Below are positions 25,853-34,217 of a DNA stretch of 37,037 bases, in pieces (within the stretch, counting starts at the first letter, position 1; every line of letters begins with the position of its first letter). The position numbers were made by a program, and so were the translations under genes. The notes under the pieces are model-generated. The model searched no databases, was not told the origin of the DNA, and worked only from the letters and a program-made list of their open reading frames with translations. The DNA is taken from positions 12,978 through 50,014 of the forward strand of contig DCAA01000033.1 in the NCBI GenBank assembly GCA_002311345.1. The letters are read 5' to 3'. Source of the stretch: Planctomycetes bacterium UBA1146 (GTDB taxonomy: Bacteria; Planctomycetota; UBA8108; UBA1146).

Positions 25853-26983
25853 ATGTTGCAGTTGCTCGGTCTCAAGCGCTGCTTGAGTCTCGCCATGCTG
25901 CTGTGGTTGGGGGGGTGCTCTGCTTCGCTCCCCCCTCCACCGCTCGATACGGCCCAGCAACTACTCGATCGCGCTTGCCGTTATCTCTGGTCGAAACAAG
26001 GTGACGACGGCGGCTGGCATTCCGAGACTCATGGCCTGTTGCGCTCGGGGCAGGCACTGACCCCCTTCGTGCTGCATGCACTCCTCGAAGCAGAGCCACA
26101 GATGACCCAGCAGCATCGAGACAAGGTGCAACGCGCCCTCGACTTCATCCGAAGCAGCGTCAACAGCGACGGGGTGGTCGGTCTCGGTGATCCTGATGTG
26201 GCAGAGTACCCCAACTACGCCAGCGCCTTCGCGGTTCGCTGTTTGGTCGCTGCAGGAGGACAGCCCGACCGGGATCTTATCGAGTTGATCTGTCGCTACC
26301 TGAAGTCACAACAATTTTCGGATGAGCGAGGCTTCGGCCGTGACCATCCGGTCCATGGCGCCTGGGGATTCGGTGGTCCCCTACCGCTGGGAGGATCGCC
26401 TGGACACGTCGACATCTCCTACACCCGCCACGTCCTCGAAGCCCTTCACGATGCCGACGCCATCGATGAGGAACTCGCCAGCCGGGCGCAGTTGTTCCTC
26501 AACAGGATGCAGAGGGAAGGTGGCTTTTACTTCTCGCCGGTGGTCGGGGCCGCCAACAAGGGAAGGACCGCTGCATCTGAAGACGGAGAGGGGATCATCT
26601 ACCTCCCCTACGCCACCGCCACGAGCGAGGGAGTGCTGGCTCTCGTGGCATCCGGAGTGAAGCTAGATGATCGGAGAGTTCTCGGTGCTCTCGAGTGGCT
26701 CGAAGCACACCCCGACCTGGACCATCCAGGCGGCATTCCCCTTGACCACCCCGAGAAGTGGGGACAGGTGCTTTTCTACTATCATGTCGCCATCCGTGGC
26801 GAGATCGCGATCGCCAACGGCAAGAGCGATTACCTGCTCGAACCACTGACGATCCTGCTCGCCGATCGCCAGCGAGTCGATGGCAGTTTCGTCAATCCTC
26901 ACGGCACCCTGATGAAAGAAGATGATCCGATCCTTGCCACGGCTCTGGCCATCACTGCACTCGGAGCCGTCCTCTCCCGTTGA
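25853..26983 (+). CDS. lipoprotein with prenyltransferase/squalene-oxidase-like repeats (2)
   Basis: A 376-residue lipoprotein with signal and lipobox MLQLLGLKRCLSLAMLLWLG-GC (Cys22). It repeats the fold of its upstream neighbour: GDDGGWHSETHG, SGQALTPFVLHAL, GAWGFGGPLP, SYTRHVLEALHDA, ATSEGVLALVASG, DGSFVNPHGTLMKED and PILATALAITALG. The two proteins share layout but little direct sequence, so they are paralogues of long standing rather than a recent duplication. The ATG immediately follows the TAG of gene 1. Both lie tail-to-tail against the MacAB-type exporter, 30 nt away. Function unknown. Confidence 0.8.
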   Translation: MLQLLGLKRCLSLAMLLWLGGCSASLPPPPLDTAQQLLDRACRYLWSKQGDDGGWHSETHGLLRSGQALTPFVLHALLEAEPQMTQQHRDKVQRALDFIRSSVNSDGVVGLGDPDVAEYPNYASAFAVRCLVAAGGQPDRDLIELICRYLKSQQFSDERGFGRDHPVHGAWGFGGPLPLGGSPGHVDISYTRHVLEALHDADAIDEELASRAQLFLNRMQREGGFYFSPVVGAANKGRTAASEDGEGIIYLPYATATSEGVLALVASGVKLDDRRVLGALEWLEAHPDLDHPGGIPLDHPEKWGQVLFYYHVAIRGEIAIANGKSDYLLEPLTILLADRQRVDGSFVNPHGTLMKEDDPILATALAITALGAVLSR

Positions 26984-27013
26984 TCGGTGACCTGAGCCTG
27001 CAGGCGACTTCGA

Positions 27014-28291
27014 TCACTCGTGGCGAAGAGCGGCGATCGGATCGAGACCAGCGGCACGGCGGGCTGGATAGATTCCCGAGATGATCCCCACCGCCATCGA
27101 GATGGAGAGCGACAGAATAACGCTGGAAAGGGTGATGGCGGCACTCCAGCCGGTGAAGAAGGTCAACACCTGTACCAGGCCGACCCCCACCAGAACACCT
27201 ATTGCCCCACCGATGGTCGAGATGGTGATCGTCTCGGTGAGGAACTGTGCGATGATGTGATGACGTCGCGCACCCAGGGCACGACGAACTCCGATTTCCT
27301 TGGTTCTCTCCGTCACCGTCGCCAGCATGATGTTGGCAATTCCGATCCCACCGACCAGCAACGAGATGGATGCGATCGCCACCAGGGCGATGTTGAAAAC
27401 CTGCTGCGTCTTCTGACGCTGCGAGAGAACCTCGAGCGGGACTACCAGTTCGTAATCCTTATTGGGATGGTTTCTCTCCAGAAGGGTGCCGAGCATCCTT
27501 GCGGTCACCAGTACCTGATCGAGATCCGTCACCGAGATGACGACCTGGTTCAACTCGACATCGGTCGCCTCCGTGGATCCGCTACGGCGCGTGATCGATC
27601 GTGTGCCATGTCTCATGAGAATACTGCTGTAGGGAACATAGATCTCGGAGCTCTTGGCATCGACAGAAAGAGCTTTTCTGGCATATCCGAGGAACGAGTC
27701 CTCGGCCAGAACACCGACCACGTAGAAGGTTTCGTTATCGATGTTGAGGGGAAAGCCGATCGGATCCTGGTAGATCCCCAGTTCCTTGAGCATTCCGGAG
27801 CGGATCACGCATACCCTGGAGAGTTTCACGTCATCGAGATGGGTCAGATTCCTGCCGAAGGATGTGTTGAGATCGAACATATCCAGGTGCTCCGGTGTCA
27901 CGGCATACAGGGTTGCCTCCACTCGCCGACTTCCGTGCCAGACCGTTTTCTTGCTGACATGAACAGGGAGGGCGCGTTCGATCCCGGGGATTGTGTCGAC
28001 GATCTGCCGGTGGTCCTTGAAGGTAATGCCGTAACTACTGATCCAGTTGCTCCTCTGGGCGGCGTCTTTTGGTTCTTCCGGTTTGATCGAGTTGATGATG
28101 ATGTTCTGGATTCCGAGCCGGCCGATCTCCTGCAACAACTCCCGCTCGGCGCCAGCACCCAGAGCCAGCATCGCAATGACCGATCCCACCCCGAATACGA
28201 CACCCAGCATCGTCAACACGGTACGCATCGGATAGCCGACCAGGCTACGAAGCCCCATCCGAACCATTTCCAGGTGCTTCTGGGGAATCAC
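27014..28291 (-). CDS. MacB-type ABC transporter permease
   Basis: A 425-residue inner-membrane protein with the MacB/FtsX topology: one helix near the N-terminus (VLTMLGVVFGVGSVIAMLALG), a large periplasmic domain (about 55-290), and three C-terminal helices beginning LVAIASISLLVGGIGIANIML, with the conserved cytoplasmic ERTKEIGVRRALGARR coupling helix and the end motif YPARRAAGLDPIAALRHE. The ATPase is on a separate gene. It is the last of four genes coupled by 4-nt overlaps. These complexes do not pump within the membrane but drive periplasmic substrates through an adaptor and TolC. Confidence 0.92.
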   Translation of the reverse strand: MIPQKHLEMVRMGLRSLVGYPMRTVLTMLGVVFGVGSVIAMLALGAGAERELLQEIGRLGIQNIIINSIKPEEPKDAAQRSNWISSYGITFKDHRQIVDTIPGIERALPVHVSKKTVWHGSRRVEATLYAVTPEHLDMFDLNTSFGRNLTHLDDVKLSRVCVIRSGMLKELGIYQDPIGFPLNIDNETFYVVGVLAEDSFLGYARKALSVDAKSSEIYVPYSSILMRHGTRSITRRSGSTEATDVELNQVVISVTDLDQVLVTARMLGTLLERNHPNKDYELVVPLEVLSQRQKTQQVFNIALVAIASISLLVGGIGIANIMLATVTERTKEIGVRRALGARRHHIIAQFLTETITISTIGGAIGVLVGVGLVQVLTFFTGWSAAITLSSVILSLSISMAVGIISGIYPARRAAGLDPIAALRHE

Positions 28292-28974
28292 GCCGCTCCC
28301 GCCTCGACGATGACACCGTCACGTAAATCAACCCTGCGCTGAGACCTGTTCGCGACCTCCGGATCATGAGTGATCATCACCACCGATCGCCCCTGTTGAT
28401 GCAGTTCATCGATCAAGGTCAGGACTTCCTCGCTGGTGCCGGTATCCAGGTTCCCCGTCGGCTCATCGGCCAGCAGCAGAGCGGGATCATTGATGAGAGC
28501 CCGCGCTATGGCGACCCGCTGGCACTCCCCTCCCGACAACTCGCTGGGCAGGTGTTCACTACGATCACTCAGTCCCACCGATTCGATCACTTCGTGACAG
28601 AGATGCGTCGTGGCAGCGATCGAGCGAGGACCATAGAGAAGTGGTACCTGGACATTTTCGAAGACCGTCAACTGCGGGATCAGATTGAAACTCTGGAAGA
28701 TGAAACCGATGTCCTCGTTCCTGATCTTCGACAACTCGTCATCGGAGAAAGATGAAACGTCCCGTCCGTTGAGCAGGTACGCGCCGTCACTGGTGTTATC
28801 GAGACAACCGAGCAGATTGAGCAAGGTCGACTTTCCCGATCCGGAGGTACCGGTGATGGAAACGTATTCTCCCTCGGCAACGTCCAGATCGATGCCCTTG
28901 AGCACATGGAGCCTCGGCTCCTGCTCGCCGTAATACTTGTGAACCCCCTGTAAGGAGATGACGGGAGCCTTCAC
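28288..28974 (-). CDS. MacB/LolD-type ABC transporter ATP-binding protein
   Basis: A 228-residue ATPase with all nucleotide-binding motifs: Walker A GTSGSGKST (42-50), Q-loop FQSFN, signature LSGGECQR (146-153), Walker B LLLADEP (166-172), D-loop NLD and H-loop ITHDPE. The size and the NLIPQLTVFENVQVPLLY segment are typical of the MacB/LolD/FtsE class. It overlaps its neighbours by ATGA at both ends. In place of the usual GGQQQR signature it has GGECQR, a Cys that is uncommon but tolerated in this subfamily. Confidence 0.95.
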   Translation of the reverse strand: MKAPVISLQGVHKYYGEQEPRLHVLKGIDLDVAEGEYVSITGTSGSGKSTLLNLLGCLDNTSDGAYLLNGRDVSSFSDDELSKIRNEDIGFIFQSFNLIPQLTVFENVQVPLLYGPRSIAATTHLCHEVIESVGLSDRSEHLPSELSGGECQRVAIARALINDPALLLADEPTGNLDTGTSEEVLTLIDELHQQGRSVVMITHDPEVANRSQRRVDLRDGVIVEAGAA

Positions 28975-30527
28975 TGAGGGGGGCGCCCCGAGCGCCGGGG
29001 CCCTGGATTACGATTGCCGGATCTACCCCCCGATGCGCCGTCAGCCCCGGCCGGCTTCCTGACGGAGGGCTGCTCCTCGTTGGTGGTGGAGCCTGCAGAC
29101 TCTGACTTGTAGAGAAGCACCAGTTGTCCCTCATCGAGTCCACTGACGATCTCCAGGAAACTGTCGTTAGAACGTCCCACCTCGACCTCGACTTTCTTGT
29201 GCCCGGTGGAAGCGTCGAGGTAACAGTAGTATTTCCCGGCCTCGGCATAGACTGCTTGCAGCGGAACGTACAGCACATCTACCAGGTCTCCTGTATTGAT
29301 CTCCACCTGAGCGGAAGTTCCGGGTTTCAGATCGAGATCGTTCCCCTGCAGGCTGACCTCGACCTTGAAACGGCGGATCTGGTCTCCCCAGCGACGATTT
29401 CCCGCATTGGCGACGGAGTCGATCTTGATCACCTCACCATGAAATTCCCGCTTCTTCTGGACATCCGATCGCGTCACCGCGGTCATCCCCTCGGCAATCT
29501 TGTCGATGTCCGCCTCGTGAATGTTGATGGATACCGCCATTTCCGAGGGGTCCGGCAAGGTCATGATGACGCGATTGAAATAGACGTTTTCCCCCACCCT
29601 GATCTCATCTGTATCCCAGGGGCGGTCCGGATTGCCGTAGAAGATGACACCCTCACTGGGAGCAACAATCGTCATACGCGCCAGATCGTATTGCTCCCTC
29701 CCCAGTGCTTCCTGGCTCTCCTCGAGACGACGCTCATCCTGGCTAACCTTCACCGTCAGGCTTGCCATCTTGGTTTCCGCCTGCTTGGCGACCCGCTCGA
29801 CACCTCGTATAGCCTCGGTGACCGCCGCTAACTTCTGCTTGATGCTCAGCGGCTTCTCGAAATCCTGGTACAGTTTTCTTTCTTGTATCGCCGTCACCAG
29901 TCCTTCGCGCTTCTCTTTCAGATTGATGCGCTCCTGCTCGAACTCATCCTGAGTGACGAACCCTTTCTCCAGCATCTGAGGCATGTCTTCCCACAGGCCT
30001 TCGGCACGAACTTGTTCGGATTCCGCCTTCTCGATCGCCAGGTCGAGACGACGTTCATCTTTGGGAATATCACCCGAGAGCAACTTCTCTTTCTCGACCT
30101 GGGCGACCTCCAGCGACAGTTGCGCCTTCTCCGAATCGGTCTTGTTTTGCTCATGCTGGATCGCCAGCTCGGTGCGAGAAGAGTTCAACTCGATCTCGAT
30201 CCCGATCAGGTTCTTCTCGAGTTCGTCGATTCTGTACTGGGTGTCCTGCTTCTCCAGCTCGACGACGACGTCACCCTTTACAACCCTCGTCCCCTCTTCG
30301 ATCAGCCATTCGATCGGAGTACGACCTTTGACCTCGGAACGAATGTGAACGGCGTTTCGCGTCTTGAGGGTGCCTCGCTCGGTCAAGCTGACCTTCAGGG
30401 TGCCGCGGCGAACAGGGACGCTGCCACCGGTCGCCTCACCACCACCAGAGCCATCGAAGACCCCCCCCATGAACATCAGCAGCAGGAGCACTGCCACGCC
30501 GATCGCTAACTTGGCATAGTTCGTCAC
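28971..30527 (-). CDS. MacA/HlyD-type periplasmic adaptor protein
   Basis: A 518-residue membrane-fusion protein: an N-terminal anchor (KLAIGVAVLLLLMFMGGVF), a lipoyl half (GTLKVSLTERGTLKTRNAV), a long coiled-coil hairpin (about 95-285, rich in Glu/Lys/Leu/Gln), the second lipoyl half (MTIVAPSEGVIFYGNPDRPW), and beta-barrel/membrane-proximal domains to about 470. The hairpin is longer than in typical MacA, and the last ~40 residues are a low-complexity Gly/Pro/Arg/Asn tail. It bridges the MacB-type permease to the TolC-type protein encoded just upstream; all overlaps are 4 nt. Confidence 0.9.
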   Translation of the reverse strand: MTNYAKLAIGVAVLLLLMFMGGVFDGSGGGEATGGSVPVRRGTLKVSLTERGTLKTRNAVHIRSEVKGRTPIEWLIEEGTRVVKGDVVVELEKQDTQYRIDELEKNLIGIEIELNSSRTELAIQHEQNKTDSEKAQLSLEVAQVEKEKLLSGDIPKDERRLDLAIEKAESEQVRAEGLWEDMPQMLEKGFVTQDEFEQERINLKEKREGLVTAIQERKLYQDFEKPLSIKQKLAAVTEAIRGVERVAKQAETKMASLTVKVSQDERRLEESQEALGREQYDLARMTIVAPSEGVIFYGNPDRPWDTDEIRVGENVYFNRVIMTLPDPSEMAVSINIHEADIDKIAEGMTAVTRSDVQKKREFHGEVIKIDSVANAGNRRWGDQIRRFKVEVSLQGNDLDLKPGTSAQVEINTGDLVDVLYVPLQAVYAEAGKYYCYLDASTGHKKVEVEVGRSNDSFLEIVSGLDEGQLVLLYKSESAGSTTNEEQPSVRKPAGADGASGGRSGNRNPGPRRSGRPPQ

Positions 30528-32164
30528 TTTGCCACCATTCCATCCTCATCGACGAAGAGGAGCCCGATCTGTTTGTGAAGTCTCAGCAACTGGACCTCAT
30601 GCGCCACGATTCTATCCAATTGATCGTTCTTTGCATCAGTCAGAGAATTGGTTGCCTCGACCACATCCCGGTTGGTACCGGTTCCTCGCACCTGGTCGAT
30701 CTCTGCCTTCTCGACACTGAAGGTCACCGATTGAATCTTCTTTTTGCCCAGTTCGATCTGATCCTTGCGCTGCTGCAACGTTCTGAGTGAATCACGGACT
30801 TCCAGAATTACCTCGTCTTGTTGACGATCAAGTTCGCGACGAGCCTGATCGAGGGAAATTTCCGCAGATCTGAAACTATTCCTCTGGCTCTTTCGATCGA
30901 ACGGAATTTCCATGACGAGGCCCACGGAATAGTCAACTTCATCAGTGATGGTCAGATCACTGAATCTGAACTTCTCTTCCGCCGCAGAGGAATACCCCAG
31001 CGACAGATCAAGCGACGGCAACAGCGAGTTGGTTGCGATACTGAGATCTCGCTCGGCATCCTCGAGTTGGTCTCGCGTTGTTCTCAGATCGAGACGATTG
31101 TGAAGTGCCGCCTCGACAGCCCCGTCCAGATCCATCTCGAAGAAGGTCACCTCTGGAAAATCATCCTGGAGAATAAACTCCACATCGATGGGCAAGCCCA
31201 GATCGACCTTGAACTGGTCGATGGCGAGATGAAATGCCTGTTCCGAATCGAGTGCACTGCTCTGGGCTTCGAGAAGCGCTTGCTCGGCACGGAACACATC
31301 GAGGCTATTGCCGCGCCCGAGCCGAAACAGCGCCTTCGCCTGCTCCCAGGCAAATCGTTGCCCCACGATGTTCTCGTTGGTATTGGCGAGTTGCTTCTGC
31401 TGGCTGATGAGTCCGAAGTACTTCTCGGTGATCGAAATGACAAAGTCTTGCCTGAACAGTTCGAAACTCCTCGCCTGGTAGAGGAGATTTCTTTCCGCCT
31501 GGGTCAGGGACTCGAAAGCAATATCGCGACCGGCACCTCTGAGCAGTGGCTGGTTCACAGAGACGGAAAATGACGCATTGGAGGTCTGGCTAGCGGCAAC
31601 AGGATCATCCGAAGTGGCCAGCGACGAGTTCGTATTGAGGGAAATACTTCCCCCGGTGAAGAGCAACTGACTTCCTCCGAGAGAGAGCGCGGTCACATCC
31701 TGGAAGTCCTGGTCATCTCCGTCGGAAGCATTGAAGGAAGCCGTCCCGTCGAAAACCGGTCGCAGGAAGTCCCTGCGTGTCAATCCCAGAGAAAGAGCGC
31801 TGAGAAACAGGGATTCTCGTTGCGACTGAAACGAGCGACTGTACTTCGTTGCGATGGTGATGGCAGAGTCGAGATCGAGAATCTCGGGTACTTCGATGGA
31901 GGAAGTGGATCTGTCTCTGGACTCGACGGGATCCGAAGGACTGATCAGTTCTTCGCTGCGGAAGCGCTCGACCTGCGAGACCTTCTCGGCACGGATGCGA
32001 TTGCCTTCCTGCTCGGCGATAGCGTGATCACGTGCGGCACACGAGCAGATCGTCGCAAGCAACGACAGCAGAAAAACCGCTGGGAGAAGCCGCCGAGCGC
32101 TTCTCGAAGAGGAGTTCGACTCGCAAACAAAAGACCAGCACCGGGGGGCTCGTTCTCTGTTCAT
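30524..32164 (-). CDS. TolC-family outer-membrane efflux protein (lipoprotein)
   Basis: A 546-residue protein from ATG 32164, which has AGGGAAGAGG upstream; a longer in-frame start at 32233 has nothing comparable. The signal is RLLPAVFLLSLLATICSC, ending in a lipobox-like TICSC. Typical OEP repeats follow (LDLDSAITIATKYSRSFQSQR, FSVSVNQPLLRGAG, EQAKALFRLGRGNSLDVFRAEQALLEAQ, LLPSLDLSLGYSSA), repeated twice as expected of a TolC trimer subunit. It is the first gene of the exporter operon. The signal is preceded by an unusually long basic, Ser-rich n-region of about 30 residues, which might instead mean a later start. Confidence 0.88.
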   Translation of the reverse strand: MNRERAPRCWSFVCESNSSSRSARRLLPAVFLLSLLATICSCAARDHAIAEQEGNRIRAEKVSQVERFRSEELISPSDPVESRDRSTSSIEVPEILDLDSAITIATKYSRSFQSQRESLFLSALSLGLTRRDFLRPVFDGTASFNASDGDDQDFQDVTALSLGGSQLLFTGGSISLNTNSSLATSDDPVAASQTSNASFSVSVNQPLLRGAGRDIAFESLTQAERNLLYQARSFELFRQDFVISITEKYFGLISQQKQLANTNENIVGQRFAWEQAKALFRLGRGNSLDVFRAEQALLEAQSSALDSEQAFHLAIDQFKVDLGLPIDVEFILQDDFPEVTFFEMDLDGAVEAALHNRLDLRTTRDQLEDAERDLSIATNSLLPSLDLSLGYSSAAEEKFRFSDLTITDEVDYSVGLVMEIPFDRKSQRNSFRSAEISLDQARRELDRQQDEVILEVRDSLRTLQQRKDQIELGKKKIQSVTFSVEKAEIDQVRGTGTNRDVVEATNSLTDAKNDQLDRIVAHEVQLLRLHKQIGLLFVDEDGMVAK

Positions 32165-32322
32165 TTGCCTCTTCCCTGATAATTCCTCAGAACTCCTCGC
32201 CACCCGGTGACTGATGGAGAAGGATCCGAGCATGTTCCCGTAGTCTCGCAGGAATTGACCACCGTGTCAGGAAATTCATCCAGAACTACGGCACTCGTCT
32301 GGGCCGTGGAATCAATAAAGGA
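32165..32322. other. leader region of the exporter operon
   Basis: 158 nt between the tRNA terminator and the TolC-family start. It should contain the exporter promoter on the minus strand, but I cannot pick a convincing -35/-10 pair. The TolC ribosome site is at its 32165 end. Confidence 0.35.
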
Positions 32323-32354
32323 GATCACCCCCGTCGTTTCCGACGGGGGCGATC
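32323..32354 (-). terminator. intrinsic terminator after tRNA-Asn
   Basis: On the minus strand a long near-perfect hairpin: GATCGCCCCCGTCG, loop GAAA, CGACGGGGGTGATC, with one mismatch. It begins two nt after the encoded CCA of the tRNA, and the sequence after it (CTCCTTTATTGATT) is T-rich though not a pure T-tract. The GAAA tetraloop adds stability. Confidence 0.8.
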
Positions 32355-32355
32355 C

Positions 32356-32431
32356 TGGCTCCCCGGGTTGGATTCGAACCAACAACCAAGTGATTAACAG
32401 TCACCTACTCTGCCAGTTGAGCTACCGGGGA
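32356..32431 (-). tRNA. tRNA-Asn (anticodon GTT), CCA encoded
   Basis: The minus strand reads TCCCCGG acceptor 5' arm and CCGGGGA 3' arm, a D arm with AACTGGCAGA, an anticodon stem-loop GTGACTGTTAATCAC with anticodon GTT, and a T arm GTTGGTTCGAATCCAAC. The discriminator base is G, followed by an encoded CCA (32356-32358). It is a standard 73-nt body. A promoter (32455-32483) and a hairpin terminator (32323-32354) make it a monocistronic unit. Confidence 0.97.
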
Positions 32432-32454
32432 AATGAACTCACTTCCGGCCGAAA

Positions 32455-32483
32455 ACGTTATCGCGCAGCCACGAAACTGTCAA
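32455..32483 (-). promoter_or_regulatory. sigma-70 promoter for tRNA-Asn
   Basis: A perfect TTGACA (32478-32483) and TAACGT (32455-32460), 17 nt apart on the minus strand, place the start site about 15-20 nt before the mature tRNA 5' end. The -10 box is weak, the -35 box perfect. Confidence 0.55.
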
Positions 32484-32535
32484 CGATGAGCGCCGATCCT
32501 GTCGATCCAGTGACCGGGTCCGGCCGGATCCAGTA

Positions 32536-32568
32536 TTGACTTTACGCAAATATATGCGATTTTGCGAT
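32536..32568 (+). promoter_or_regulatory. possible promoter/operator of the sigma-54 activator gene
   Basis: TTGACT (32536-32541), then the dyad CGCA-AATATA-TGCG (32545-32558), then a direct repeat GCGAT (32556-32560 and 32564-32568). No good -10 box stands at the normal distance. The AT-rich dyad just before AGGAGG could be an operator; this is only a pattern observation. Confidence 0.3.
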
Positions 32569-32581
32569 CGAGGAGGAAATG

Positions 32582-33619
32582 ATGACGATAGATCCTGTCC
32601 CCGCTCTTACCAGCCCTTCGCCACCATCGCTGCTACCTTCCGAGATCCAGCGCCTGCAGGCCCGGTTTCCGGAGTTTCTCGGCCAATCGGTCACCCTGAT
32701 GAGGATGCTGCAACAGCTGGAAAAATTAGCGGCCTCCGAGGCGCCATTACTGATCCAGGGTGAGAGCGGCACCGGCAAGGAACTGGTCGCCAGAGCCATC
32801 CACAGGACAGGTCCACGGCGCGCCGGTCCATTCGTCAGTGAGAACTGCGCCGCGATCTCACCTTCCCTGCTCGATGGGGAATTGTTCGGCCACATCCGCG
32901 GGGCTTTTACGGGAGCCATTTGCGAACGATCCGGTCTGATCGAGAGTTCCCATGGTGGAATTCTATTTCTCGATGAGATAGGAGAGATGGGGCTAGATCT
33001 TCAATCCAAATTGCTGCGAGTCCTCGAGGAACGAGAAATCCGCAGAATCGGATGCAACCGGCAGAGAAAGGTAGACTTCCGTCTGGTCGCAGCGACCAAC
33101 AAGGATCTGGAGCAGGAAACCCGGGAGCGGCGCTTCCGAGATGATCTTCGCTACCGCATCGAAGTTCTGCGCATCGAGGTCCCACCGCTACGGAAGCGCC
33201 GTGAGGATATCCCGCTGCTCAGTCAGCGCTTTCTACGTAGTTTTTGTCGACCGACTGGAAGGAAAACTCCTTCCTTCTCACCGGATGCGCTGACGATCCT
33301 GATCACTTCTCAATGGAAAGGGAATGTCAGAGAATTGCGCAACGAGATGGAACGGCTCGCTGCCTCGGGAAAGGAGCGCATACTGGGTGAAGATCTATCT
33401 CCATCCTTGACCAAAAATGGACTCCCACACCCCATCGCCAGGCGTCTTCGTGCCGAACTGGGCACCGACCTCAAAAAACTCGAGGAGGTGGTCCTGGGCG
33501 GAATCGTCAGGGAGGTGCTGAGCGAAACCGAGGGCAACAAGGCTCGTGCTGCTCGGATCCTGGGAATCCCAAAGACCACCCTGTACCGACGGATGGCCCG
33601 CTGGGGAGTCTCGATCTAG
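32582..33619 (+). CDS. PspF-like sigma-54-dependent transcriptional activator
   Basis: A 345-residue bacterial enhancer-binding protein. Counting from the ATG at 32579, the AAA+ domain has Walker A GESGTGKE (61-68), the sigma-54-contacting loop GAFTGA (108-113), Walker B GGILFLDEIGE (126-136) and RFRDDLRYRIEVLRIEVPPLR near the arginine finger. A FIS-type HTH closes the protein (ARAARILGIPKTTLYRRMARWG). There is no receiver, GAF or PAS domain, only ~35 residues before the AAA+ core, so control must come from a partner protein, as with PspF/PspA, or from expression level. AGGAGG at 32571-32576 is five nt from the second ATG (32582) and two from the first, which decides the start. Targets are not evident in the window. 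Confidence 0.93.
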   Translation: MTIDPVPALTSPSPPSLLPSEIQRLQARFPEFLGQSVTLMRMLQQLEKLAASEAPLLIQGESGTGKELVARAIHRTGPRRAGPFVSENCAAISPSLLDGELFGHIRGAFTGAICERSGLIESSHGGILFLDEIGEMGLDLQSKLLRVLEEREIRRIGCNRQRKVDFRLVAATNKDLEQETRERRFRDDLRYRIEVLRIEVPPLRKRREDIPLLSQRFLRSFCRPTGRKTPSFSPDALTILITSQWKGNVRELRNEMERLAASGKERILGEDLSPSLTKNGLPHPIARRLRAELGTDLKKLEEVVLGGIVREVLSETEGNKARAARILGIPKTTLYRRMARWGVSI

Positions 33620-33622
33620 CGC

Positions 33623-34198
33623 TCAGTCGCTGATCTCGTGGACCTGGGCAACATAAGGTAGGTTGCGATAGTAGCCCTGCCAGTCGAGGCCGTATCCGAC
33701 CACGAAGTGGTTAGGAATCTCGAAGCCACAGAAATCGAGCGGAGCGAGTTTCACGTTATTGGCGGGCTTGTGCAACAACGTACAGACTCTCACCGAGGCG
33801 GGATTCCTCGTCTCCAGATTGGCCTTCAGGTACTTGACGGTGAGTCCTGTATCGATGATATCCTCGACGATCAGCACATGACGGTTCGAGATCGACTGCT
33901 GAAGATCCAGTTCCATCCGGACCTCTCCACTGGTCACCACGGAATCCCCGTACGACGAAGCGCGCAGGAAATCGATACTGAAGGGGAAATCGAGTTGTCG
34001 CGCCAGGTCCGCCACGAACATGAAGGCACCCTTGAGAACACAGACGAGGATGGGATCCTTGTTTCCCAGTGCCTTCTTCACATCTCTCGACATCTCAGCG
34101 ATGCGATTCCGTATTTCTTCCTCTTCGAGAAGTAACTCCAGCCGATGAGAAGGCAGAGGAGGTTCCGGATTCAGTCTGAACTTTGTGGTCTTAGCCAT
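33623..34198 (-). CDS. hpt: hypoxanthine phosphoribosyltransferase
   Basis: A 191-residue type I phosphoribosyltransferase. The PRPP-binding loop VEDIIDTGLTVKYL, the LKGAFMFVADLAR segment with the conserved Lys, the flexible-loop SSYGDSVVTSGEV and the base-binding C-terminal FVVGYGLDWQGYYRNLPYV identify it as the Hpt type that converts hypoxanthine (and usually guanine) plus PRPP to IMP/GMP. The ATG at 34198 has AGGAAG upstream; a GTG directly before it is less likely. It lies 19 nt after the uracil phosphoribosyltransferase gene and ends 3 nt from the convergent sigma-54 activator. Confidence 0.95.
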   Translation of the reverse strand: MAKTTKFRLNPEPPLPSHRLELLLEEEEIRNRIAEMSRDVKKALGNKDPILVCVLKGAFMFVADLARQLDFPFSIDFLRASSYGDSVVTSGEVRMELDLQQSISNRHVLIVEDIIDTGLTVKYLKANLETRNPASVRVCTLLHKPANNVKLAPLDFCGFEIPNHFVVGYGLDWQGYYRNLPYVAQVHEISD

Positions 34199-34217
34199 CA
34201 CTTCCTCATCCTATGAG

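Noticed and set aside
27020..28342. 440-codon open frame antisense to the MacB-type permease
   Set aside because: Asp/His/Arg-rich shadow of the real gene; the permease has full family motifs.
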